Origin: Streptomyces sp. TRM70350
GTDB taxonomy: Bacteria; Actinomycetota; Actinomycetes; Streptomycetales; Streptomycetaceae
Assembly (NCBI RefSeq): GCF_019219825.1
Contig: NZ_JAHUXH010000016.1
Coordinates: forward strand, 62,001-126,000
DNA: 64,000 nucleotides
Reading direction: 5' to 3'
Of this stretch, positions 1 to 9,015 are shown one piece after another. The translations under genes were made by a program, and so were the position numbers. Positions within the stretch are counted from its first letter, which is position 1; the number at the start of each line of letters is the position of its first letter. The notes below the pieces were generated by a model, which saw only the letters and a list, made by a program, of their open reading frames with translations, did not search any database and was not told the origin of the DNA.

Positions 1-707
1 TCGGCGGGGCCGCCGCAGGCGCGGCTGACGGCGGCCGTTTCCGCGACGAGGGCGGTGAGTTCGTCGCGGTGGTAGGTGCGGATGTCGCCGAGGGGGAGGG
101 CGTAACGGGTGGTGAGCAGGGCGAAGGGGGCGAGGAACGACATCTTCGCCCAGAGGGTGGCCGCCTCGTCGTCCAGGACGCGGGTGGTGAGGTCGGCCGT
201 GGTGAAGGCGGCGGCCAGTGTGTCGAGGCGGTGCCGGGGGACGGGGTCGCCGGTCAGGTCGATCTCGGCGAAGGGGCTGGTGTGTTCGATCTCGCCCGGG
301 GAGACGCGGGTGGACTCGACGCGGATGACGGCGGGGGCCACCTGGTGGGGGCGGTAGCGGGAGCGCAGGTGGGTGGGGTGCTCGACGCCGTTGAGGAACG
401 GGACGAGCAGGGCGTCTCCGAGGGTGGCGGCGGGGATGCGGGGGAGTGCGGCGTCGAGGGTGGTGTGCTTGACGGTGATCAGGCAGGCGTCGACCGGTTC
501 GCGGAGTTCCGTGCTTGCTTCCACGGGGGCGGTGAAGTCGCCGTAGCGGGGGCTGCGGACGTGGATGCCGGTGGTGCGGAGGGTGTAGGCCGTGGTGTCA
601 CTGGCCAGGCAGATCACGCGGTGGCCGGCGCGGGCCAGGAGGGCGGCGAGCAGTCCGCCCACGCCGCCGGGGCCCAGGACGGCCACGGTGAGCTTGTCGT
701 GCGCCAT
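1..707 (-). CDS. Ketopantoate reductase-like (ApbA/PanE family), 3' end beyond window
   Basis: The start is ATG at 707-705, with a GAGAGG ribosome site just upstream; the reading frame is open to base 1, so the C-terminus is missing. The N-terminus carries the Rossmann glycine motif GPGGVGG followed by LLAALLARAGH, and further on come ITVKHTTLDAALP and LVPFLNGVEH, the pattern of 2-dehydropantoate 2-reductases, which reduce ketopantoate with NADPH. About 235 residues are visible of a family that usually has about 300. Streptomyces genomes hold several members of this family that do not act in pantothenate synthesis, so the substrate is not certain. It is divergent from the DUF2277 gene. Confidence 0.85.
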   Translation of the reverse strand, partial: MAHDKLTVAVLGPGGVGGLLAALLARAGHRVICLASDTTAYTLRTTGIHVRSPRYGDFTAPVEASTELREPVDACLITVKHTTLDAALPRIPAATLGDALLVPFLNGVEHPTHLRSRYRPHQVAPAVIRVESTRVSPGEIEHTSPFAEIDLTGDPVPRHRLDTLAAAFTTADLTTRVLDDEAATLWAKMSFLAPFALLTTRYALPLGDIRTYHRDELTALVAETAAVSRACGGPA

Positions 708-861
708 GTGTGGTTCCTCTCGTCGGTCGGCCCCGGGGAGGTGGCCGCCTCGGAGTGGATCATTGCAGGGGGAGTGGGAGGGGGCCAGAGGGGTTCCGGG
801 AATTGAGGGCTGCGGTTCTACGGGGGTGGGCGGGAGTCGGGGTGGGCGGGAGACTGGGGGT

Positions 862-1095
862 ATGTGCCGCAGTATCAAGACGCTACGTCCGCCTGTGCTG
901 CCCGAGGAGGCCAGTGAGGCCGAGATCAGGGCTGCCGCTCTGCAGTATGTGCGGAAGGTTTCCGGTTTTCGGGTGCCTGCCGCGCACAATCGGGAGGTTT
1001 TCGATCGGGCCGTTGATGTGATCACCGAGGCTACGGCGGAGTTGCTGGGCGGGTTGGAGGTGCGGGGGTCGGGGGTGGCTCGTAAGACGGGGTAG
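862..1095 (+). CDS. DUF2277 family protein
   Basis: A 77-residue protein beginning MCRSIKTLRPP, the signature of the small DUF2277 family found across actinobacteria; its function is unknown. The body is a short helical domain (EIRAAALQYVRKVSGFRVPA, then a DRAVDVITEAT helix). No signal peptide or membrane segment is visible. The C-terminal few residues are basic. ATG 862 lies only 150 bases from the divergent reductase gene, so the two probably share a promoter region. There is no obvious strong ribosome site (GGGGG precedes the start). Confidence 0.8.
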   Translation: MCRSIKTLRPPVLPEEASEAEIRAAALQYVRKVSGFRVPAAHNREVFDRAVDVITEATAELLGGLEVRGSGVARKTG

Positions 1096-1096
1096 G

Positions 1097-1154
1097 GGGC
1101 GGTGCCGGCTGGGGTCGGTGAGCGTGGGCGGTGCCGGCTGGGGTCGGTGAGCGT
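1097..1154. repeat. 29-bp perfect tandem duplication
   Basis: Two adjacent identical copies (1097-1125 and 1126-1154), each beginning GGGCGGTGCCGGCTGGGG. They begin two bases after the stop codon of the DUF2277 gene. Such exact duplication implies recent slippage. Confidence 0.9.
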
Positions 1155-1226
1155 TGGTCGCGGGGCGGGCCGGTGCAGGTGCTGGCGCTGGGCGGGGGCG
1201 GGGTCGCTCACCCGCGCTGGCGGGCG

Positions 1227-1280
1227 CCGCTGCGCCCACCCGTGCCGCCCCAGCGGCACGACTGCCCGCAGCTACGCGGG
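1227..1280 (+). repeat. Dispersed Streptomyces-type palindromic repeat, copy 1
   Basis: A 54-base element with core CTGCGCCCACCCGTGCCGCC and a GTGCCG/CGGCAC stem. A nearly identical copy lies at 33998-34051, which makes it a dispersed family rather than chance. Elements of this look are common between genes in Streptomyces chromosomes (established knowledge, recalled, not searched). Confidence 0.75.
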
Positions 1281-1298
1281 TGGGGCGGGCCGCCTCTG

Positions 1299-1356
1299 CT
1301 ACGCGGGTTGGTGCCGGGCTGCGGCTGCTACGCGGGTTGGTGCCGGGCTGCGGCTG
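1299..1356. repeat. 29-bp tandem duplication with partial third copy
   Basis: Two exact adjacent copies (1299-1327 and 1328-1356) beginning CTACGCGGGTTGGTGCCGGG, followed by a partial copy CGCGGGT. The CTACGCGGG segment resembles the tail of the dispersed repeat just upstream, so the array may have grown out of that element. Confidence 0.85.
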
Positions 1357-1662
1357 CGCGGGTTTGCGTGTGCGCGGCTGCGGGGGCTTGCGTGCCTGTG
1401 GCTGTGCGGGTCTGCACGGCGCTCGGGCGCCTCGGCCCCACACGCGCCATCGGGGGAGCAAGGCCAGGATTCCTGCACCACTCGGCGGGACACCATCCTG
1501 CTGGTCGCTGCGGCAGTGCGCGCGGTTGGTGGTTGTTGGGGCGTTCTGGTGTGGCTGGTGGTCGCCGTGGCAACTCCCGTGCGGCTGGTGGTCGTTGCGG
1601 CAGAGTTGTGCGGTCGCCGCGGCAGCTCGCGCGCCGGAGCCCGGTTCCACGCCCGCCCCCTG

Positions 1663-2292
1663 CTACGACGGATCCGCCTCCGACATCCGCGGGCGGCGCA
1701 TGAAGTACGTCGCTGCGGCGCCCGCGGCGAAGAGGGCCAGGGCCGAGACGCCCGTTGTCAGCCATGTCGTGCCCAGCCAGTGGGCGCCGAAGTAGCCGAG
1801 GGCGACGCTGTACGTGGCCCAGGTGAGGCCGGCCAGGGCCGACCAGGGGACGAAGTCGCGGGGGCGGCGGCGGGCGGCGCCGGCGGTGAGGGAGACGACC
1901 GAGCGGCCCGCGGGGGCGAAGCGGGCCAGGACGACCAGGGCGCCGCCGCCTCGGGCCAGGGCCGTGCCGAGACGTTCCTGCGCGGTGCTCAGGCGGCGTG
2001 AGCGGGCCAGCGCGCGGTCCAGGCGGGGGCCGCCGCGCCAGGCGAGGCGGTAGGCCACCAGGTCGCCCAGCACGGACGCGGTGGTGGCGCAGAGCGTGAG
2101 GAGCAGGATGTCGGGGACGTCGGTCGGGACCTGGCCGGTCGCCGCGCCGCAGCCCGCGGCCGCCGCCGTCGCCGCCATGATGACCAGCACCCCGCTCGGC
2201 AGTACCGGAACGAACACGTCGAGCAGGATCGACGCGGCCACCATCGCGTAGATCCATGGGCTGCCCGTCAGTGACCCCACACTCTCCAGCAC
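1663..2292 (-). CDS. DedA family membrane protein
   Basis: 209 residues, start GTG at 2292 with GGGGAG six bases upstream. The order of features fits DedA/SNARE-associated proteins: hydrophobic N-terminus with PVLPSGVLVIMAAT, a loop GDLVAYRLAWRGG, the conserved FARFAPAGRSVVSLTAG-like segment (here VLARFAPAGRSVVSL, around residues 125-140), then WATYSVALGYFGAHWLG and a last membrane helix. DedA proteins are polytopic inner-membrane proteins linked to lipid flipping and envelope homeostasis. It lies downstream of DoxX on the same strand, but a strong hairpin at 2381-2417 separates them, so it probably has its own promoter. Confidence 0.88.
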   Translation of the reverse strand: MLESVGSLTGSPWIYAMVAASILLDVFVPVLPSGVLVIMAATAAAAGCGAATGQVPTDVPDILLLTLCATTASVLGDLVAYRLAWRGGPRLDRALARSRRLSTAQERLGTALARGGGALVVLARFAPAGRSVVSLTAGAARRRPRDFVPWSALAGLTWATYSVALGYFGAHWLGTTWLTTGVSALALFAAGAAATYFMRRPRMSEADPS

Positions 2293-2380
2293 TGCGACTC
2301 CCCGTCATCCCCCGTGAGCCACACAGCGTACGCCTGGGTGTGACAGAAGGTTCATCGGGGGCGCCAGGACAGCAGAGAAA

Positions 2381-2417
2381 CGGCGTCTGCCCTCTGGGTC
2401 CCATGGGGCAGACGCCG
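2381..2417 (-). terminator. Strong intrinsic hairpin after doxX-like gene
   Basis: A perfect 12-bp stem, CGGCGTCTGCCC (2381-2392) pairing with GGGCAGACGCCG (2406-2417), loop of 13. No T tract is present, as is usual in Streptomyces. It sits 30 bases after the DoxX stop codon and 90 bases before the DedA start. Confidence 0.85.
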
Positions 2418-2446
2418 CTCCGGTTCAGCGTCCGGTCAGGCATCGG

Positions 2447-2914
2447 TCATGCCGCGACCGGCGACTCCTGCCTCTCCGCCGACGCCTCCGGCCTCCGCTC
2501 GGCCTCACCACGCCGGGCGAACAGCGCGTCCAGGCCGAGGGCGCCCGAGCCGGTGAAGACCAGCAGGAAGAGGGCCCAGCAGAACATGGCCGCGGCCTCG
2601 CCGCCGTTCATCATCGGCCACAGGCCGACGGGCTGGTGCACGGAGAAGTACGCGTACGCCATGGAGCCCGACGCGACGAGCGCGGCCCCCCGCGTCCCGA
2701 GGCCCAGCATCACCAGGCCTCCCCCGATCAGCTGAATCACGGCGGCGTACCAGCCCGGCCAGGTGCCGGCGGAGATCGTGCCGCCGTCGGTGCCCGCGGC
2801 GCCGCCGAGTACGCCGAACAGGGACGCGGCGCCGTGGCAGAGGAAGAGCAGGCCGGTCACTATGCGAAACAGGCCGATCGCATAGGGCTGGGCGGTGTTG
2901 AGGCGTTCGGTCAT
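2447..2914 (-). CDS. DoxX family membrane protein
   Basis: 155 residues, ATG at 2914 with AAGGAG eight bases upstream. DoxX proteins are small four-helix membrane proteins associated with redox homeostasis and, in mycobacteria, with a superoxide-detoxifying membrane complex. Visible signs are GLFRIVTGLLFLCHGAASLFG at the N-terminus, GGGLVMLGLGTRGAALVASG, and AYAYFSVHQPVGLWPMMNGGE, all family hallmarks. The C-terminal 25 residues are charged and variable. An iron-box-like palindrome lies 70 bases upstream, suggesting repression by a DtxR/IdeR-type regulator when iron is plentiful. Confidence 0.9.
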   Translation of the reverse strand: MTERLNTAQPYAIGLFRIVTGLLFLCHGAASLFGVLGGAAGTDGGTISAGTWPGWYAAVIQLIGGGLVMLGLGTRGAALVASGSMAYAYFSVHQPVGLWPMMNGGEAAAMFCWALFLLVFTGSGALGLDALFARRGEAERRPEASAERQESPVAA

Positions 2915-2983
2915 GTGGGGGGCTCCTTCGGTGGGCGGGTCCGGGCAGACCCGTCGGGGACAGAACCGAGTGGCCCACCCACG

Positions 2984-2997
2984 TTAGGCACACCTAA
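2984..2997. promoter_or_regulatory. Iron box (DmdR/IdeR-type operator) upstream of doxX-like gene
   Basis: TTAGGCACACCTAA differs at one base from the right-hand 14 bases of the Streptomyces iron box (TTAGGCTCACCTAA). It lies 70-83 bases before the DoxX start and overlaps the stop codon of the upstream FAD/NAD(P) gene, the correct place for a DoxX promoter operator. The left part of the 19-base consensus is not conserved, so binding is inferred. Confidence 0.6.
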
Positions 2998-5279
2998 TCA
3001 ATGCTTGCAAGTTCAACATTCTCCCCGTTGGGCCTGCTCAGCGGCCTCTCTTCACCCGACTCCGGCCCCGACTCCGCCCCTGCCCCCGTCCCCGCCGCCA
3101 CCCGCAGCACCGCCCGAGCCACCGCGTCCGCGTCCGACAGCGTCACCGAGTCCACCCCGGGGCGCGCCCCCGCCGCCGTCACCCAGTGCACCCCCTCCGT
3201 GGGCACCCCGAACGCGAACCGCCTTTCGTGCGGCTGCCCTTGACGATCCATCAGGAGATACGGCCGCCGGGTCACGTCCAGCCCACCCGTCTCGTATCCG
3301 TCGGCCGTGTGCGGGCGGCACTGCCCGGTCCGCAGGAGCCGGGCCAGCAGCTCGTCGGCGGTGCGGCGCACGTCGGGTTCCGGGAGCCGGGCCTCTATGA
3401 GGGTCGTCACCCGCGCCGCCGACCCCGGCACCTCCGGCGACTGCGCCACCCACGCCCCCTCCGCGCACCGCACCTCCAGCCGTGGCCCGAGCACCTCCAC
3501 CACCCCGGCCTCCATCAGCGCGGTCAGTTCCTCGATTCGGCGCCGGGGCGGGCCGATGGAGAGGAACGCGTTGAGCGGGGTGTACCAGAGGTCCAGGTGG
3601 TCCCGGCGGGACACGCCGGTCAGTCCCGCGTGGTCGACGATCAGCCGGATCTCGTTGCGCAGGTCGCGCAGCACGTCGAGGGCGGCCTTCAGCGGGCCGC
3701 GCACATTGCCCAGGGCGGCCTGCGCGGCGTCCTCCCGCAGATACGCCAGCAGCCAGTCCCGCCAGTCCCCGGGCCCGTCGAACGCACGTCCCGCGTACGG
3801 GCGGGAGATCCGCTCCCACGACCAACGGTCGGCGGCCGGAACCCCGAACTCGTCCAGCAGACGCGCCTCTTGAGGATCGCCATGAGAGACGGCGAGATAG
3901 CGCTCGACGAACTCCCGCGACCCACCCAGCACCGTGGCGTCCCCGTCCGGCGGTGTGGATTTCCCGTCCAGCGGCGTGGCGTTCCCGTCTGGCGGCGTGC
4001 AGTTCCGGCTCGGCAGCATGGCGTCCCCGTCCGGCGCTGTCGCGTTCCCGTTTGGCGGCGTGGCGTTGCCGTCCGGCGGCGTGGATTTCCCGCCCGCCAC
4101 CATGGCGTCGGCGCCTCCGCCCGGCGCCATCGCGCCCCCGCCCGCCACCGCGGCGTCGGCACATCTGCCCGGCGCCGTCGCATTCCCGCCCAGCAGCGCC
4201 GCGTAATACACCGTCTCGACCTCCTTCGCCACCAACGGCCATATCTCCGTCAGGAAGTCCGGCGCGTCCCCGGAGTCCGCGCGCTTGCGGAAGCCCGCGA
4301 TCACCTCCGGTGTGAGGACGAGAGGCTCGTGACGGCCGTACGGGCCCTTGGCGTTGTCGCCGCGCGCCTGGTACGGGACGCCGCGCCGGGAACCGGCGTA
4401 CAGGCGTGGCTCGCGGCCGGAGGGGACATAGCGCAGCCCGTCCCCGGTGCGGACGAAGCGGCCGCCGCGGCCGGTGGTCAGCAGGGCCATGTGGTCGAAG
4501 AAGTTCAGGCCCAGGCCGCGCAGCAGCACCGGTTCGCCGGGGGACAGCGGGGTGAGGTCGACGTCCGCCGGGTTGGCGGGCGGGATGTAGCGCAGGCCGT
4601 GCCGGGCGGCGTACGACGTCTGCTGCCGCTGGTGCGCGTCCGGTGCCGTCGGCAGATGGCCCTGCGCGAGGACGACGGCCGCGAGCCCGGTCAGCACCCG
4701 GCCGTCGTCCAGGGCGAGGACCTGACGGCCGTCGGGACCGTCGTCGAGCCGGACCGCGCGGGCCGCGTGGGTCTGGACGCGCACCCCGGGCGGCGCGTCC
4801 CGCACCACCCGCGCGAACACCCACTCCAGATAGCGGCCGTACTGCGCCCGCGTCGGGTAGTCGTCCGGCCCGAGTTCACCGCCCGCCCACTCGTACAGGC
4901 TCGGGCCGGGGCGGATCGGCCCCGAGCAGTCCACGCTCTCGTCCGTGAACAACGTCACCTGCGAGGCGACCGTGTTCATCAGCAGCTCGGCCGACTGCGC
5001 GGTGCGCCACACGCGTCCGGGGCCGGGTGGTGCCGGGTCGATCACGTGGACCGTCAGCGGCGTACCGGGCGGGAGGAGTTCGGCGGCGGAGGCGCACAGC
5101 CGCTCCAGCACGCTGGTGCCGCGCGGCCCGGCACCGACCAGGGCGATCGCCGACGGCGGCGCGGAGGCCGGCACCGGCACCACCGCCCCCTGCGAGGAAG
5201 TCCTCGATGAGGAAGTCCTCGGTAGGGAGGACTCCGGTAGGGAGGACTCCGATATGGATTCCGCGGTCGGTGCAGACAA
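2994..5279 (-). CDS. FAD/NAD(P)-binding protein with inserted tandem-repeat segment
   Basis: 761 residues. The Rossmann motif ALVGAGPRGTSVLERL (about residues 45-60) followed by HVIDPAPPGPGRVWRT and LLMNTVASQVTLFTDES is typical of the FAD-NAD(P)-binding family PF13454, whose members resemble amine hydroxylases; the substrate is unknown. The start chosen is TTG at 5279 with GGGAG upstream; a GTG near residue 33 is an alternative that would remove a repeat-encoded N-terminal tail (SSLPESSLPRTSSSRTSS). Around residues 360-450 the protein contains about twelve heptad-like units (TPPDGNA type) encoded by a 21-bp minisatellite, which inflates it by about 90 residues against normal family length. 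The stop codon overlaps the iron box. Confidence 0.75.
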   Translation of the reverse strand: MSAPTAESISESSLPESSLPRTSSSRTSSQGAVVPVPASAPPSAIALVGAGPRGTSVLERLCASAAELLPPGTPLTVHVIDPAPPGPGRVWRTAQSAELLMNTVASQVTLFTDESVDCSGPIRPGPSLYEWAGGELGPDDYPTRAQYGRYLEWVFARVVRDAPPGVRVQTHAARAVRLDDGPDGRQVLALDDGRVLTGLAAVVLAQGHLPTAPDAHQRQQTSYAARHGLRYIPPANPADVDLTPLSPGEPVLLRGLGLNFFDHMALLTTGRGGRFVRTGDGLRYVPSGREPRLYAGSRRGVPYQARGDNAKGPYGRHEPLVLTPEVIAGFRKRADSGDAPDFLTEIWPLVAKEVETVYYAALLGGNATAPGRCADAAVAGGGAMAPGGGADAMVAGGKSTPPDGNATPPNGNATAPDGDAMLPSRNCTPPDGNATPLDGKSTPPDGDATVLGGSREFVERYLAVSHGDPQEARLLDEFGVPAADRWSWERISRPYAGRAFDGPGDWRDWLLAYLREDAAQAALGNVRGPLKAALDVLRDLRNEIRLIVDHAGLTGVSRRDHLDLWYTPLNAFLSIGPPRRRIEELTALMEAGVVEVLGPRLEVRCAEGAWVAQSPEVPGSAARVTTLIEARLPEPDVRRTADELLARLLRTGQCRPHTADGYETGGLDVTRRPYLLMDRQGQPHERRFAFGVPTEGVHWVTAAGARPGVDSVTLSDADAVARAVLRVAAGTGAGAESGPESGEERPLSRPNGENVELASID
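3931..4204 (-). repeat. 21-bp minisatellite inside the FAD/NAD(P) gene
   Basis: About twelve diverged units of 21 bases (two are 27), with plus-strand consensus GGCGTGGCGTTCCCGTCCGGC. All length changes are multiples of three, so the reading frame survives. The encoded unit is roughly GNATPPD, hydrophilic and probably a disordered loop. Confidence 0.9.
5194..5253 (-). repeat. 15-bp x4 repeat at the 5' end of the FAD/NAD(P) gene
   Basis: Four 15-base units: two of GAGGAAGTCCTCGRT type followed by two of AGGGAGGACTCCGRT type. Each unit is itself partly palindromic. They encode a serine-rich N-terminal tail if the TTG start at 5279 is used. Confidence 0.85.
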
Positions 5280-5404
5280 AGCGGTGACTCCCGAGCAGGT
5301 GCGGCACAGTGCGGCGAACCGCCCGCGGGAAGCGGACGGTCCGCCTCATCATGCCGTCGGGGACACCAGAAGCCAACGCGCGCCCCACAGGTCCCGGATG
5401 TACC

Positions 5405-7045
<1,641 letters not shown>

Positions 7046-7206
7046 GTGATCGCCCGCCTCTTCTCTGGCCGGCGCGCCCCTTCGGCTCGCCTCCTCCGTC
7101 GCCCCGTACGGTACGGAACGACGGAGGCCGGCGGGTAGGTTCCGCGCCAGAATGCCGGGCGGCTGTCAGCAACGCTCGGTCGGCAACGCTCGGGTGATCA
7201 ATGCGC

Positions 7207-7851
7207 CTAGCAGGAGGCCAGGTAGTTGGTGAGCGCGTTCTTCTCGGCGGAGTCGACCGAGAGGTCGTAGTAGTACTTCACCTGGACCCAGGCGCGCACG
7301 TAGATGCAGCGGTAGGCGGTGCGGGACGGCATCCAGGTGGCCGGGTCCTGGTCGCCCTTGGCCTGGTTGACGTTGTCGGTGACCGCGAGGAGCTGCGGGC
7401 GGGTCAGGTCGTTGGCGAAGGCCTGGCGGCGGGAGGAGGACCAGTTGTCGGCGCCGGAGTCCCAGGCCTCGGCGAGCGGGACGAGGTGGTCGATGTCGAC
7501 GTCGGAGGCGGCGTACCAGGTGGCGCCGTCGTACGGGGAGTACCAGCTGCCGCTGGTGGCGGCGCAGGAGGAGTTGGTGACGACGTTCGAGCCGTCGCGC
7601 TTGAGGACGGTCTCACGGGTGTTGCAGGAGCCGCTGATGGTGATCCAGTGGTTGAAGAGGTCCCGGTCGTAGCCGGTGCGGTCCTCGTTCGCCACGGTGA
7701 GCTGGGCGAGGTAGGAGCGGGCGGTGGCGCCGCTGACCGGGGTGGGGAGGGCGGCGGAGGCGGTGGGGGCGTTGAACAGGGCGACGGAGGCGACGAAGGC
7801 GCTGATCGCCGCGACTGTGCTCCGTCGTCGACGCGCGTAGAACCTGGGCAT
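7207..7851 (-). CDS. Secreted HNH endonuclease family protein (DUF1524)
   Basis: 214 residues. The start ATG at 7851 is chosen over longer frames because AAGGGAG lies just upstream and a signal peptide follows at once (RRRRSTVAAISAFVASVALF, then APTASAAL cleavage). The mature part has the DUF1524/HNH core DVDIDHLVPLAEAWDSGA, then QAFANDLTRPQLLAVTDNVN and KGDQDPATWMP, ending in a cysteine; four cysteines could pair outside the cell. Streptomyces secrete such nucleases, probably to recover nucleotides or during mycelial lysis. It stands alone on the minus strand. Confidence 0.92.
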   Translation of the reverse strand: MPRFYARRRRSTVAAISAFVASVALFNAPTASAALPTPVSGATARSYLAQLTVANEDRTGYDRDLFNHWITISGSCNTRETVLKRDGSNVVTNSSCAATSGSWYSPYDGATWYAASDVDIDHLVPLAEAWDSGADNWSSSRRQAFANDLTRPQLLAVTDNVNQAKGDQDPATWMPSRTAYRCIYVRAWVQVKYYYDLSVDSAEKNALTNYLASC

Positions 7852-8020
7852 GCGAACTCCCTTGGGGTGTGGGGGTGTCGGGGTGCGGGCGAGGGAATGC
7901 TGTCGGTGCCGTGTTGCGAGCGCGTGTGCGTTCGATGGCAAGCTAGTGACGCGTGCATGACACGACAAGGTTCAAGACCGAACTTTCGGCTTCGGGGCCG
8001 TCGCGTACCATGGACGGCGC

Positions 8021-8167
8021 AGAAGGGGAGTAGCCCTTTCGCCGGACCGTCGACATACTGCTCAGCCCGTGAGGGACCTGGGCCGGCGCCCGGAGGCGGG
8101 CCTCGATCACGAGGCCGGCCGGCGAGACCTTCGGCAAGCAGTACACGCCCGTGCCGTACGGCACGGG
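8021..8167 (+). promoter_or_regulatory. yybP-ykoY manganese riboswitch with expression-platform hairpin
   Basis: The conserved parts are present in order: AGAAGGGGAGTAGCC (8021-8035), CGACATACTG (8051-8060), a GGCCGGC-rich paired arm and GGCGAGACCTTCGGC (8121-8135). A perfect hairpin CCCGTGCC/GGCACGGG with loop GTAC follows (8148-8167) and is the likely switch element. The gene 78 bases downstream is a GDT1-family manganese exporter, the classical partner of this Mn2+-sensing RNA. Confidence 0.9.
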
Positions 8168-8244
8168 TGCCGCGTGTGCTGCCGTGCCGAGGTCCGATGT
8201 TCGCCTGCGACTCTCGGCCGGTGGCCCCGACCGATTGAGGAACC

Positions 8245-8826
8245 TTGATCAGCCTCACCGTCACGGCGCTCGTCTTCGGCGTCGTCTTCCTCGCCGAACT
8301 GCCCGACAAGACCGCACTCGCCGGGCTCGTCCTCGGCACCCGTTACCGCGCCTCGTACGTCTTCGCCGGGGTGGCCGCCGCCTTCGCGCTGCATGTCGCG
8401 CTCGCCGTCGCGGCGGGCAGTGTGCTCACGCTGCTCCCGCGGCAACTGGTGCACGCGCTGACCGGTGTGCTCTTCCTGGGTGGCGCGGCGATGCTGCTGA
8501 TGAAGAAGGACGACGGCGAGGAGGAGATCCGCAGCCCGCAGGACCAGTCCTTCTGGAAGGTCTCCGGGGCCGGGTTCATGCTCATCCTGGTCGCCGAGTT
8601 CGGCGATCTCACGCAGATCATGACCGCGAATCTCGCGGCGCGGTACGACGATCCGCTGTCCGTCGGGCTGGGTGCGGTGCTGGCGCTGTGGGCGGTGGCC
8701 GGGCTGGGCATCGTCGGGGGCAGGGCGCTGATGAGGCGCGTGCCGCTGGGGCTGATCACGAAGGTCGCGGCACTGCTGATGCTGGGCCTCGGGGTGTGGA
8801 GCCTTTGGGAGGCCGTGACCGGGTGA
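8245..8826 (+). CDS. TMEM165/GDT1 family manganese exporter
   Basis: 193 residues, TTG start at 8245 preceded by TTGAGGA at good spacing. Six or so membrane segments are arranged as two repeats, each with an acidic family motif: AELPDKTALAG (about residue 18) and VAEFGDLTQIM (about residue 117); the family consensus is E-x-G-D-(K/R)-(T/S). A charged cytoplasmic loop (KKDDGEEEIRSPQDQ) separates the halves. GDT1/UPF0016 proteins export Mn2+ (or exchange cations), and the manganese riboswitch in the leader supports this. The stop codon lies inside an 18-bp tandem duplication. Confidence 0.93.
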   Translation: MISLTVTALVFGVVFLAELPDKTALAGLVLGTRYRASYVFAGVAAAFALHVALAVAAGSVLTLLPRQLVHALTGVLFLGGAAMLLMKKDDGEEEIRSPQDQSFWKVSGAGFMLILVAEFGDLTQIMTANLAARYDDPLSVGLGAVLALWAVAGLGIVGGRALMRRVPLGLITKVAALLMLGLGVWSLWEAVTG

Positions 8827-8844
8827 GAGGCCGTGACCGGGTGA
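8809..8844 (+). repeat. 18-bp tandem duplication across the exporter stop codon
   Basis: Two exact copies of GAGGCCGTGACCGGGTGA (8809-8826 and 8827-8844). The first holds the last codons and TGA stop; the second repeats them in the same frame just after the stop. Confidence 0.9.
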
Positions 8845-9015
8845 GCTGAACGGCAGGTGAAGGGTTGGCCACGGTGGTGGCGGCGGCGCGACTTGTTTTG
8901 TACCGTGGGGGAACAAAGTGGCTCCCGCCCGTTTTCCCTGACCGGCGGGCGGGGCCGCCTTGTTTCGTCGGGGCCCGCCGCCTGCGCCGCCCCTCCCCGC
9001 GTCCTGGAGCTGCCG

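Larger units (their letters stand above)
1096..1662. other. Gene-free, repeat-packed interval
   Basis: No convincing gene is present. Reading frames are open on both strands only because of G+C content, and encode proline/arginine/cysteine-rich nonsense. The interval holds two separate 29-base tandem duplications, one copy of a dispersed Streptomyces-type repeat and a degenerate run of short imperfect repeats built on GCTGGTGGTCG (about 1505-1640). It separates the DUF2277 gene from the 3' end of the DedA gene. Confidence 0.7.

Noticed and set aside
1328..2443. A 371-codon minus-strand frame through the DedA gene
   Set aside because: It is an Arg/Pro-rich shadow in the wrong frame; the DedA frame has the family motifs and a ribosome site.
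7852..7968. Longer N-terminus for the HNH nuclease
   Set aside because: ATG 7851 has AAGGGAG upstream and is followed at once by a signal peptide, which an extension would bury.
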